From Streptomyces chumphonensis (lineage in GTDB: Bacteria > Actinomycetota > Actinomycetes > Streptomycetales > Streptomycetaceae), in NCBI RefSeq assembly GCF_014779715.1, contig NZ_JACXYU010000008.1, positions 183,876 to 247,875 on the forward strand: a DNA stretch of 64,000 bases, given 5' to 3'. Below are positions 45,551 through 53,640 of the stretch, one piece after another; positions within the stretch are counted from its first letter, which is position 1, and every line of letters begins with the position of its first letter. The notes under the pieces were generated by a model. It made no database searches. It was not told the DNA's origin and worked only from the letters and a program-made list of their open reading frames with translations. The translations under genes and the position numbers were made by a program.

Positions 45551-45841
45551 ATGCGTCACTACGAGGTGATGGTGATCCTCGACCCCGATCTCGAGGAGCG
45601 CTCTGTCGCCCCCCTGATCGAGAACTTCCTTTCCGTTGTCCGTGAGGGCAAGGGGAAGGTCGAGAAGGTCGACACCTGGGGCCGTCGTCGTCTCTCCTAC
45701 GAGATCAACAAGAAGCCCGAGGGCATCTACTCGGTCATCGACCTGCAGGCCGAGCCTGCGGTCGTCAAGGAGCTCGACCGCCAGATGAACCTGAACGAGT
45801 CGGTCCTCCGGACCAAGGTGCTCCGCCCCTCCGTTCGCTGA
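45551..45841 (+). CDS. rpsF: 30S ribosomal protein S6
   Basis: A 96-residue protein. MRHYEVMVILDPDLEERSVAP is the S6 start, and DTWGRRRLSYEINKKPEGIYSVIDL is the signature region binding 16S rRNA together with S18. AGAGGAGG lies about 10 nt upstream. It is the first gene of the conserved rpsF-ssb-rpsR-rplI operon, with an 80-nt gap to ssb. Confidence 0.97.
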   Translation: MRHYEVMVILDPDLEERSVAPLIENFLSVVREGKGKVEKVDTWGRRRLSYEINKKPEGIYSVIDLQAEPAVVKELDRQMNLNESVLRTKVLRPSVR

Positions 45842-45921
45842 GCCCCCGGCTCACGGACGAAGGCCCCGAGTAGCAGCGCCACGCAGCCCCAGCAGCCAGC
45901 AGCACGCCGAGAGGTACCCCC

Positions 45922-46479
45922 ATGGCAGGCGAGACCGTCATCACGGTCGTCGGCAATCTTGTCGACGACCCCGAGCTGCGCTTCACCCCTTCCGGTGCGG
46001 CGGTCGCGAAGTTCCGCGTCGCGTCCACGCCCCGCACCTTCGACCGGCAGACGAACGAGTGGAAGGACGGCGACAGCCTGTTCCTGACCTGCTCGGTCTG
46101 GCGGCAGGCGGCGGAGAACGTCGCCGAGTCCCTGACCCGGGGTACCCGGGTCATCGTGCAGGGCCGCCTCAAGCAGCGGTCGTACGAGGACCGTGAAGGG
46201 ATCAAGCGCACGGTCTACGAGCTGGACGTCGACGAGGTCGGCGCCAGCCTGCGCAACGCGACCGCGAAGGTCACCAAGACCAGCGGGCGCGGCGGCGGCC
46301 AGCAGGGCGGCGGCGGAGGCTGGAACAGCGGTCCCGGCGGCCAGCAGGGCGGGGGCGGTGCCCCCGCCGGCGACCCGTGGGCGACCGGTGCTCCGGCCGG
46401 CGGCCAGCAGGGCGGCGGTGGCAACAGCGGCTGGGGCGGCGGCTCCGGCGGCGGCTACTCGGACGAGCCCCCGTTCTGA
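45922..46479 (+). CDS. ssb: Single-stranded DNA-binding protein
   Basis: A 185-residue SSB. The N-terminal OB fold (about 1-110) reads MAGETVITVVGNLVDDPELRFTPSG and continues with FDRQTNEWKDGDSLFLTCSVW. A glycine/glutamine-rich linker of repeated QQGGGG units follows. The acidic tip DEPPF binds partner proteins of replication and repair. It sits between rpsF and rpsR, as in most actinobacteria, and is the housekeeping copy by context. Confidence 0.97.
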   Translation: MAGETVITVVGNLVDDPELRFTPSGAAVAKFRVASTPRTFDRQTNEWKDGDSLFLTCSVWRQAAENVAESLTRGTRVIVQGRLKQRSYEDREGIKRTVYELDVDEVGASLRNATAKVTKTSGRGGGQQGGGGGWNSGPGGQQGGGGAPAGDPWATGAPAGGQQGGGGNSGWGGGSGGGYSDEPPF

Positions 46480-46541
46480 CCGGTTCCGACCGGCCGGAAG
46501 CGGGCTCACCCGCAACTTCTTGAACTCACTGGAGAGAGACC

Positions 46542-46778
46542 ATGGCGAAGCCGCCTGCTCGCAAGCCGAAGAAGAAGGTTTGCGTTTTCTGCAAGGAGAA
46601 GATCTCCTACGTCGACTACAAGGACACGAACCTGCTGCGGAAGTTCATTTCCGACCGTGGCAAGATCCGTGCCCGCCGGGTCACCGGCAACTGCACCCAG
46701 CACCAGCGTGACGTCGCCACGGCCGTGAAGAACAGCCGTGAGATGGCGCTGCTGCCCTACACGTCGACCGCTCGATAA
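46542..46778 (+). CDS. rpsR: 30S ribosomal protein S18
   Basis: A 78-residue protein, MAKPPARKPKKKVCVFCKEKI, then DYKDTNLLRKFISDRGKIRARR and the TGNCTQHQRDVATAVKNSREMALLPY end. CVFCKEK and TGNCxxHQ retain the four zinc-ligand type Cys/His residues, so this is the zinc-binding (C+) form rather than the zinc-free paralogue. It has GGAGAGAG upstream and lies in the rpsF operon. Confidence 0.96.
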   Translation: MAKPPARKPKKKVCVFCKEKISYVDYKDTNLLRKFISDRGKIRARRVTGNCTQHQRDVATAVKNSREMALLPYTSTAR

Positions 46779-46795
46779 GGAAGGGTGACCGCATC

Positions 46796-47242
46796 ATGAA
46801 GATCATCCTTACCAACGAGGTCTCCGGCCTCGGCATCGCCGGGGACGTCGTCGACGTCCGTGACGGGTACGCCCGCAACTACCTGCTCCCCCGTGGTTTC
46901 GCGATTCGCTGGACCCGCGGTGGCGAGAAGGACGTCGAGCAGATCCGTCGCGCCCGCAAGATCCGCGAGATCGCCACGATCGAGCAGGCCAACGACGTCA
47001 AGGCACAGCTCGAAGGCACCCGCGTGCGCCTGAAGGTCCGTGCCGGCGACGGCGGCCGGCTCTTCGGCTCCGTCACCCCCTCCGACATCGCCACCGCGGT
47101 GAAGTCGGCCGGCGGTCCGGACGTGGACAAGCGCCGCATCGAGCTGGGCTCCCCGATCAAGACCCTCGGCGCGCACGAGGTCTCGGTCCGGCTGCACACC
47201 GACGTCGTCGCCAAGGTCGGCGTCGAGGTCCAGGCCGCGTAA
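46796..47242 (+). CDS. rplI: 50S ribosomal protein L9
   Basis: A 148-residue protein. MKIILTNEVSGLGIAGDVVDVRDGYARNYLLPRG is the rRNA-binding N-domain signature. A long connecting helix follows (EKDVEQIRRARKIREIATIEQ), and then the C-domain with GGRLFGSVTPSDIATAV. It is the last gene of the operon, 17 nt after rpsR, followed by a strong hairpin terminator. Confidence 0.97.
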   Translation: MKIILTNEVSGLGIAGDVVDVRDGYARNYLLPRGFAIRWTRGGEKDVEQIRRARKIREIATIEQANDVKAQLEGTRVRLKVRAGDGGRLFGSVTPSDIATAVKSAGGPDVDKRRIELGSPIKTLGAHEVSVRLHTDVVAKVGVEVQAA

Positions 47243-47267
47243 CCACTGCGCTGCCGACCGGCTCCAC

Positions 47268-47304
47268 GTAGCGGGCCGCACCCTGACCGGGTGCGGCCCG
47301 CTAC
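47268..47304. terminator. Bidirectional terminator after rplI
   Basis: GTAGCGGGCCGCACC pairs perfectly with GGTGCGGCCCGCTAC around a 7-nt loop (15-bp stem). It sits between the convergent rplI and MATE genes. The near-symmetry lets it serve both strands. Confidence 0.85.
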
Positions 47305-47335
47305 GCCGTGCGGGGTCGGAACGCCGGGCGCCCCC

Positions 47336-48718
47336 TCAGACGCGGACGGCCCCGGTGACCACCCACCGGCCGGAGCGGGCCCGCACCCAGAGCGTCACCA
47401 GGCGCGTCGTCATCATGAGGCCGGCGATCGTCCACCACAGGGCGGCGAGGCCGCCCCCGAGAGTCGGTACGGCCAGGGCCACCGGCGCGAAGACCACCAG
47501 CACGGCCAGCATGGCCCAGGCCAGGTACGGTCCGTCGCCCGCGCCCATCAGCACCCCGTCCAGGACGAACACCACACCGGCCACGGGCTGCGTGAGGGCC
47601 ACGACGAGCAGCGCCGGCATCAGCACCGCGTGCACGCCCGGATCACTGGTGAACAGGGGCAGGATGAGCGGCCGGGCCAGTAGGACCAGCAGCCCCAGCA
47701 CGACCCCGGAGGCGATGCCCCACTGCACCATGCGGCGGCAGGCCGCCCGGGCGCCGGCGGCGTCGTCCGCCCCCAGGTACCGGCCGATGATGGCCTGGCC
47801 CGCGATGGCGATGGCGTCCAGCGCGAAGGCGAGCAGCGACCAGAGGGTGAGGGTGATCTGGTGTGCCGCGATCGAGGCGTCCCCCAGCCCTGCCGCGACG
47901 GCCGTCGCGATGAGCAGCACCGCGCGGAGCGACAGGGTGCGCACGAGCAGGGGAGCACCGGCCCGGGCACAGGCCCGGATGCCCGCCGCGTCGGGGCGCA
48001 GGGACGCACCGTGGCGGCGCGCTCCGCGCACGACGACCCCGAGGTAGACGGCGGCCATGCCGCACTGGGCCAGCACGGTTCCCCACGCGGAGCCCGCGAT
48101 GCCGAGGCCCACGCCGTAGACGAGGACGACGTTGAGTACGGCGTTGGCGGTGAAGCCCGCGATGGCGACGTACAGCGGCGTGCGGGTGTTCTGCAGGCCG
48201 CGCAGCACTCCCGTGGCCGCCAGGACGACGAGCATGGCGGGGATGCCGAAGAGGCTGATCCTCAGGTACGTCACCGCGTGCGGGGACGCGGTGGCCGAGG
48301 CGCCGAAGGCGTCGACGAGGGTCGGAGCCAGGGGGTACACCACGGCGAGGACCGCCAGGCCGAGGGCGAGCGCGAGCCAGATGCCGTCCATGCCCTGCCG
48401 GATCGCGGCGGGCAGGTCCTGCGCGCCGACGCGGCGCGCCACGGCGGCCGTGGTGGCGTAGGCGAGGAAGACGAAGACGTTGACGCCGGTGGTGAGCAGT
48501 GCCGCCGCGATCCCGAGACCGGCCAGCTGCGGCGTGCCGAGGTGGCCGACGATGGCGCTGTCGGCCATGAGGAAGAGCGGTTCGGCCACCAGGGCGCCGA
48601 AGGCCGGCAGCGCGAGGGCGAGGATCTCGCGGTCGTGGCGGCGCCCGGTCGAGCGTCGGCCGCTGTGGGCGGCGTCCGTCTTCTGCCGGGGACCGGACGT
48701 GGGGCGGAGCGGGGGCAT
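47336..48718 (-). CDS. MATE family multidrug efflux transporter (DinF-like)
   Basis: A 460-residue membrane protein with twelve predicted helices in two bundles. EILALALPAFGALVAEPLFLMADSAIVGHLG is the classical MATE/DinF opening. GVLRGLQNTRTPLYVAIAG and the second-half counterpart VFVLDGVLMGAGDGPYLAWAM are conserved loop regions. Na+- or H+-driven export of drugs or metabolites is the family role. The start is the ATG at 48718, and the longer frame upstream is not needed. It is convergent with rplI and divergent from dnaB. Confidence 0.9.
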   Translation of the reverse strand: MPPLRPTSGPRQKTDAAHSGRRSTGRRHDREILALALPAFGALVAEPLFLMADSAIVGHLGTPQLAGLGIAAALLTTGVNVFVFLAYATTAAVARRVGAQDLPAAIRQGMDGIWLALALGLAVLAVVYPLAPTLVDAFGASATASPHAVTYLRISLFGIPAMLVVLAATGVLRGLQNTRTPLYVAIAGFTANAVLNVVLVYGVGLGIAGSAWGTVLAQCGMAAVYLGVVVRGARRHGASLRPDAAGIRACARAGAPLLVRTLSLRAVLLIATAVAAGLGDASIAAHQITLTLWSLLAFALDAIAIAGQAIIGRYLGADDAAGARAACRRMVQWGIASGVVLGLLVLLARPLILPLFTSDPGVHAVLMPALLVVALTQPVAGVVFVLDGVLMGAGDGPYLAWAMLAVLVVFAPVALAVPTLGGGLAALWWTIAGLMMTTRLVTLWVRARSGRWVVTGAVRV

Positions 48719-49174
48719 GAGGAGATTGAAACATCCACAGGTAATAATCGCAATGCACGAGTGACCCTTACAAAGGTCAACGCCGGGGTGGACTCGACCG
48801 CTCTCGGCCCCGGTTGGCGCAGCTCGCCGTCGACTTTTTCCCCTGCACAGGCGGTGGACGGAGAACATGCAGGTCGAGCGGGGTGCCGTGGGTTCCGGGT
48901 GAGCTTCTCCACAGGGCTGTCCCCCGGCCCGTGCACAGGTTCACGGCAGTTCTCCACAGGATGGGGCACGTCACCCACAGGGCCCTGTGGATAACCGAAT
49001 TGGCCCAGCTCCCGCGCGGCCGTACCGTTGTCCGGCGCCCGCCCCGTGTTCCCCTCGTCTTCGCCGCAGGACCCACGCGACGTCACCGGAGTGCGGCGCC
49101 TTCAGTTGTCAGAGCGGTGCCGTAGAAAGCAGAGGAACTGCGCGCTGCGGCTCGCACGGGAGGAGGTGGGCAGG
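48719..49174. other. Divergent region upstream of dnaB
   Basis: This 456-bp region holds no gene I can support. Near the MATE side it has an AT-rich stretch and the inverted repeat TGACC-N8-GGTCA at about 48762-48779. Further right it carries the DnaA-box-like cluster described separately. The dnaB ribosome binding site AGGAGGT is at 49161-49167. Confidence 0.6.
48905..48994. promoter_or_regulatory. Cluster of DnaA-box-like sequences
   Basis: TTCTCCACA occurs at 48905-48913 and 48950-48958, and a perfect TTATCCACA lies on the minus strand at 48986-48994. A weaker ACATCCACA lies at 48731-48739. The consensus DnaA box is TTATCCACA, or TTGTCCACA in Streptomyces. Three within 90 bp upstream of dnaB suggest DnaA binding; that function is inferred. 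Confidence 0.5.
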
Positions 49175-50650
49175 GTGACTCAGCCCGAGCATCTGGAGGA
49201 CCCCTGGGCGGCGACGCCGACCGCCGAGCGGCCCGGCGACCGCCTCCCCGTCTCCCGCCCCCGGCGCGGGGGCGAGCCCGAGGGCGAACAGCACGACCGC
49301 AGTCACGACAGCTTCTCCGGCAGCACCTTCGAACGTGTCCCGCCGCAGGACCTCGCCGCCGAGCAGTCGGTCCTGGGCGGCATGCTCCTGTCGAAGGAAG
49401 CGATCGCGGACGTCGTGGAGGTCCTACAGGGGCAGGACTTCTACCGTCCGGCGCACGAGACGATCTACCAGGCCGTCCTCGACCTCTACGCCAAGGGAGA
49501 GCCGGCCGACCCGATCACCGTCGCGGCCGAGCTGACCCGGCGCGGGGAGCTCACGAAGGTGGGTGGCAACGGCTACCTTCACTCACTGGTCCAAACGGTC
49601 CCCACGGCCGCCAACGCCGAGTACTACGCGGAGATCGTCCACGAGCGGGCCGTTCTGCGCCGCCTCGTCGAGGCCGGCACCCGCATCACCCAGATGGGAT
49701 ACGCGGCCGACGGGGATGTCGACGAGATCGTGAACTCCGCGCAGGCCGAGATCTACGCCGTCACCGAGCAGCGTACGTCCGAGGACTACCTGCCGCTCAA
49801 CGAGATCATGGAAGGCGCCCTCGACGAGATCGAGGCCATCGGCTCCCGCAGCGGCCAGATGACCGGCGTGCCCACCGGCTTCACCGACCTCGACTCACTG
49901 ACGAACGGCCTTCACCCGGGCCAGATGGTCGTCATCGCCGCACGCCCCGCCATGGGCAAGTCCACGCTCGCCCTCGACTTCGCCCGAGCATGCTCCATCC
50001 GCAACAACCTCCCCAGCGTCATCTTCTCGCTCGAAATGGGACGCAACGAGATCGCGATGCGCCTGCTGTCCGCCGAGGCTCGCGTCGCCCTGCACCACAT
50101 GCGGTCCGGCAGCATGACCGACGACGACTGGAACAAGATCGCCCGGCAGATGCCGCAGGTCACCGACGCCCCCCTCTACATCGACGACTCACCGAACCTG
50201 ACGATGATGGAGATCCGTGCCAAGTGTCGGCGGCTCAAGCAGCGCAACGACCTCCAGCTGATCGTCATCGACTACCTCCAGCTCATGCAGTCCGGCGGAT
50301 CCCGGCGTCCCGAGTCCCGTCAGCAGGAGGTCTCCGAGATGTCGCGGAACCTGAAGCTGCTCGCCAAGGAACTCGAAGTACCCGTCATCGCGCTGTCCCA
50401 GCTCAACCGTGGCCCGGAGCAGCGCACCGACAAGAAGCCGATGGTCTCGGACCTGCGTGAGTCCGGCTCCATCGAGCAGGACGCCGACATGGTGATCCTC
50501 CTCCACCGTGAGGACGCCTACGAGAAGGAGTCCCCCAGAGCCGGCGAGGCCGACCTGATCGTGGCCAAGCACCGCAACGGCCCCACCGCCACCATCACGG
50601 TGGCGTTCCAGGGCCACTACTCCCGCTTCGTCGACATGGCCCAGACCTGA
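49175..50650 (+). CDS. dnaB: Replicative DNA helicase DnaB
   Basis: A 491-residue hexameric helicase. After a ~45-residue disordered head comes the N-terminal domain with RVPPQDLAAEQSVLGGMLLS. A linker follows, and then the RecA-like motor: Walker A in ARPAMGKSTLALDFAR (about residue 260), FSLEMGRNEIAMRL, the Walker B strand LIVIDYLQLM, and RESGSIEQDADMVILLHRED. There is no intein. The GTG at 49175 has AGGAGGT 8 nt upstream; the frame is open further upstream but lacks family sequence there. Confidence 0.97.
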   Translation: MTQPEHLEDPWAATPTAERPGDRLPVSRPRRGGEPEGEQHDRSHDSFSGSTFERVPPQDLAAEQSVLGGMLLSKEAIADVVEVLQGQDFYRPAHETIYQAVLDLYAKGEPADPITVAAELTRRGELTKVGGNGYLHSLVQTVPTAANAEYYAEIVHERAVLRRLVEAGTRITQMGYAADGDVDEIVNSAQAEIYAVTEQRTSEDYLPLNEIMEGALDEIEAIGSRSGQMTGVPTGFTDLDSLTNGLHPGQMVVIAARPAMGKSTLALDFARACSIRNNLPSVIFSLEMGRNEIAMRLLSAEARVALHHMRSGSMTDDDWNKIARQMPQVTDAPLYIDDSPNLTMMEIRAKCRRLKQRNDLQLIVIDYLQLMQSGGSRRPESRQQEVSEMSRNLKLLAKELEVPVIALSQLNRGPEQRTDKKPMVSDLRESGSIEQDADMVILLHREDAYEKESPRAGEADLIVAKHRNGPTATITVAFQGHYSRFVDMAQT

Positions 50651-50724
50651 CCCGCTGACGCGAGGCCGAAAGCCATCGGCGCCTGGGGGGTGGGGCGGAG
50701 GCGGTGTGAGGCAGGATGTGGGGC

Positions 50725-52191
50725 ATGACGAGCGTGCGTGACGAGGGGGTCGTGCGGCCCACGGTCGAGGACGAGGTCGCCGCCGCAGGCAGTGAGCTGA
50801 TCGGCGGCCCCGTGGGTCGGCGTGCGCTGCTCGGCGCGCACTGGTGGACACCCGTACGGGTCGTGGCGCTGTGCGCTCTGGGTGTCTTCGCCCTGGGCAT
50901 GGTGCAGAAACTGCCCTGCTACGAGGGCGGCTGGTTCTTCGGCCAGGGCGCCCAGTACGTGCACGCCTGCTACTCCGACATTCCGCATCTCTACACCGGC
51001 CGGGGATTCGAAGCGGGTCTGACCCCGTACGTCGACCGCATCACGCAGTACTCCGGGGGCATGGAGTTCCTGGAGTACCCCGTGCTGACGGGCCTGTTCA
51101 TGCAGGTCGCCGCCTGGCTGACGCCCGACTTCGCCGAGACGATGCAGGAGCAGCAGGCGTACTGGCTGGTGAACGCCGGCATGCTGATGGCCTGCACCGC
51201 GGTGCTCGTGGTGTGCGTGGCCCGCACCCACCGCAAGCGCCCCTGGGACGGGCTCCTGGTGGCGCTCGCCCCGGCTCTCGCGCTGACGGCCACGATCAAC
51301 TGGGACCTGCTGGCCGTCGCCCTGACGGCGGCCGCGATGCTGATGTGGTCCCGGAGCCGTCCGCTGGCCTTCGGCCTGCTGCTCGGCCTCGCCACGGCCG
51401 CCAAGCTCTACCCCGTGCTCCTGCTGGGTCCACTGCTCGTGTTGTGCTGGCGCGCGGCCCGCTGGCGCGCGTTCGGTTCGGCTCTGGTGGGCACGGCGGT
51501 GTCATGGCTCGTGGTCAATCTGCCGGTGATGCTGTTCGCGGCGGAGGGCTGGGCGACGTTCTACTCCTTCTCCCAGGACCGGCCCGTGGACTACGGCTCG
51601 ATCTGGTTGATCATCTCCCAGCAGACCGGTCAGCCCCTGGAGAAGGCCAACGCCTACGGCATCCTGCTGATGCTGCTGGGCTGTGCGGCCATCGCCCTGC
51701 TCGCGCTCTACGCCCCCCGGCGTCCGCGCTTCGCGCAGTTGGCCTTCCTGGTGGTGGCCCTCTTCATCCTCACCAACAAGGTCTACTCGCCGCAGTACGT
51801 GCTGTGGCTCATCCCGCTCGCCGCCCTCGCGCGCCCACGCTGGCGCGACGTCCTGATCTGGCAGGCCTGCGAGGTCCTCTACTTCCTCGGCATCTGGATG
51901 TACCTCGCCTACACCACGGGCGGGAACAACCAGGGGCTGCCGCAGGACGGATACCACGTCGCGATCGCCGTGCACCTCATCGGCGTGCTCTACCTGTGCG
52001 GCATGGTCGTCCGCGATGTGATGCTCCCCGAGCACGACCCGGTGCGCCGGGACGGTTCGGACGATCCGGCCGGCGGAGTGCTCGACGGCGCCCCCGACGC
52101 CTTCACGGCGCACGAGACCCTCTCCGGTGACTCCGAGCCGTCGTTGGACGCTGAGGACCGCACCGTACGCTGGGGGAACCCGAGCGGCTGA
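50725..52191 (+). CDS. Glycosyltransferase family 87-type polytopic membrane protein
   Basis: A 488-residue membrane protein with about ten helices. The first extracytoplasmic loop has CYEGGWFFGQGAQYVHACYSDIPHLY and then MEFLEYPVLTGLFMQVAAWL. The acidic residues in such first loops carry catalysis in GT-C mannosyltransferases. NWDLLAVALTAAAMLMWSR and ATAAKLYPVLLLGPLLVL are typical of the GT87/DUF2029 family, which uses polyprenyl-phospho-mannose to extend lipids or glycans. A long acidic tail ends the protein. The ATG at 50725 is preferred over 50716 by its spacing to AGGA. Confidence 0.8.
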   Translation: MTSVRDEGVVRPTVEDEVAAAGSELIGGPVGRRALLGAHWWTPVRVVALCALGVFALGMVQKLPCYEGGWFFGQGAQYVHACYSDIPHLYTGRGFEAGLTPYVDRITQYSGGMEFLEYPVLTGLFMQVAAWLTPDFAETMQEQQAYWLVNAGMLMACTAVLVVCVARTHRKRPWDGLLVALAPALALTATINWDLLAVALTAAAMLMWSRSRPLAFGLLLGLATAAKLYPVLLLGPLLVLCWRAARWRAFGSALVGTAVSWLVVNLPVMLFAAEGWATFYSFSQDRPVDYGSIWLIISQQTGQPLEKANAYGILLMLLGCAAIALLALYAPRRPRFAQLAFLVVALFILTNKVYSPQYVLWLIPLAALARPRWRDVLIWQACEVLYFLGIWMYLAYTTGGNNQGLPQDGYHVAIAVHLIGVLYLCGMVVRDVMLPEHDPVRRDGSDDPAGGVLDGAPDAFTAHETLSGDSEPSLDAEDRTVRWGNPSG

Positions 52192-52208
52192 ACGGAGCCC
52201 TCAGGCAC

Positions 52209-52224
52209 TGTTTCACGTGAAACA
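52209..52224. other. parS: parS (ParB-binding) site, perfect consensus
   Basis: TGTTTCACGTGAAACA lies in the 61-bp gap between the GT87-type gene and the MFS gene, which run in the same direction. No extended palindrome surrounds it. It overlaps a possible in-frame GTG (52217) of the MFS gene. Confidence 0.92.
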
Positions 52225-52252
52225 TGAGAACGACCGGAAGCCGAGGCGACGT

Positions 52253-53548
52253 ATGCCCGCCGTGCGGGGGAACCTGATCCACGACGCACGGACCCTCGCG
52301 CGGTTCCGGAACTTCCGCCGACTCCTCACGGTCCGCCTCCTGTCCCAACTGGCCGACGGTGTCTACCAGGTGGCCCTGGCGGCCTACGTCGTCTTCTCCC
52401 CCGAGCGGGAAGCCTCGGCGGGAGCCATCGCGGGAGCCCTCGCCGTGCTCCTGCTCCCCTACTCCCTCCTCGGCCCGTTCGTCGGCGTGCTGCTGGACCG
52501 CTGGCGCCGTCGACAGGTGCTGCTGTTCGGCAACCTGCTGCGTTCCGTCCTGGCTCTGGGCACCTGCGCCCTGGTGCTGGCCTCCGTCCCCACATGGTTG
52601 TTCTACCTCTCCGCGCTCTCGGTCACCGCCGTCAACCGGTTCATCCTGGCCGGTCTCTCCGCCGCGCTCCCCCGCGTGGTGGACGGCGACCGTCTGGTGA
52701 TGGCCAACTCGGTCTCGCCCACGGCGGGGACCCTCGCTGCGACCCTGGGCGCCGGGCTGGCCCTCGGCCTTCGGGCCCTCCTCAGCGAGGGTGCCGCCGC
52801 GGACGCCTGGGTGGTGCTGGGCGCAGCCGCGATCTACGCGCTGGCCGGACTCTCGGCGCTACGGATGGGGCCCGATCTCCTGGGCCCCGATCCCGCACAG
52901 GCACAGCCCCGCGTGCTCGCGGCCGTCGTCAGCACGGCCCGGGGGCTCGTGGACGGAGTTCGTCACCTGGCCCACCGGCGCACCGCCGCTCACACACTGC
53001 TCGCCGTCGGTGTCATGCGCTTCTGCTACGGGGGGCTGACCGTCATGGTGCTGATGCTGTGCCGCTACGCCTGGAGTGACAGCGTCTCGGAGGGGATGGC
53101 GCTCCTCGGTGTCGCACTCGCCGTGTCCGGCCTCGGCTTCTTCGTCGCCGCCGTCGTCACTCCCTGGGGCGCCCGACGGCTCGGTCGGCTCGGCTGGATG
53201 GCGTGGTGCGCCACAGGCGCAGCAGTCCTCCTGCCCGCCCTGGGGCTCCCGTTCCAGCCCGTCCCCATGCTGGCCGCCGCCTTCCTCCTGGGCGCGGCAT
53301 CCCAGGGAGCGAAGATCATCACGGACACCGTCGTGCAGTCGGCCGTGGACGACGGCTTCCGGGGACGGGTCTTCGCTCTGTACGACATGCAGTACAACGT
53401 GGCGTTCGTCGGGGCCGCAGCGGTGGCCGCGCTGATGCTGCCTCCCGATGGCAGGTCGGCCGCTCTCGTCGTCGGCATCGCGGTGCTCTACGGGCTCACG
53501 GCCGCCGGAGTCTTCCGGCTCAGGAGGGTCGAGGCGAAGCAGCCCTGA
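52253..53548 (+). CDS. MFS transporter
   Basis: A 431-residue twelve-helix major facilitator. FRRLLTVRLLSQLADGVYQVALAAYVVFSP opens helix 1, and GPFVGVLLDRWRRRQVLL is the loop 2-3 signature (G-x-x-x-D-R-x-R-R). VMRFCYGGLTVMVLMLCRYAWSD starts the second half. It resembles actinobacterial drug-exporter-like MFS proteins, with an unknown substrate. The ATG at 52253 is chosen; a GTG at 52217 within the parS site is in frame but has no ribosome binding site. It ends at the parS-centred palindrome. Confidence 0.87.
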   Translation: MPAVRGNLIHDARTLARFRNFRRLLTVRLLSQLADGVYQVALAAYVVFSPEREASAGAIAGALAVLLLPYSLLGPFVGVLLDRWRRRQVLLFGNLLRSVLALGTCALVLASVPTWLFYLSALSVTAVNRFILAGLSAALPRVVDGDRLVMANSVSPTAGTLAATLGAGLALGLRALLSEGAAADAWVVLGAAAIYALAGLSALRMGPDLLGPDPAQAQPRVLAAVVSTARGLVDGVRHLAHRRTAAHTLLAVGVMRFCYGGLTVMVLMLCRYAWSDSVSEGMALLGVALAVSGLGFFVAAVVTPWGARRLGRLGWMAWCATGAAVLLPALGLPFQPVPMLAAAFLLGAASQGAKIITDTVVQSAVDDGFRGRVFALYDMQYNVAFVGAAAVAALMLPPDGRSAALVVGIAVLYGLTAAGVFRLRRVEAKQP

Positions 53549-53569
53549 CCGTGGACGTGAGGCTCGCTT

Positions 53570-53619
53570 CGTTGGGGGGTGGGGTGTGTTTCACGTGAAA
53601 CACACCCCACCCCCCAACG
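53570..53619. terminator. 50-bp perfect palindrome, candidate bidirectional terminator containing parS
   Basis: The 25 bases 53570-53594 are fully complementary to 53595-53619. Arms read CGTTGGGGGGTGGGGTGTG from the outside, and the parS core is at the dyad. It lies between the convergent stops of the MFS gene (53548) and the CCA-adding enzyme (53641). Confidence 0.72.
53587..53602. other. parS: parS (ParB-binding) site, perfect consensus
   Basis: TGTTTCACGTGAAACA at the centre of the 50-bp palindrome between the MFS gene and the CCA-adding enzyme gene. Confidence 0.92.
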
Positions 53620-53640
53620 GTGGCCACCCTTTCGCGCGGG

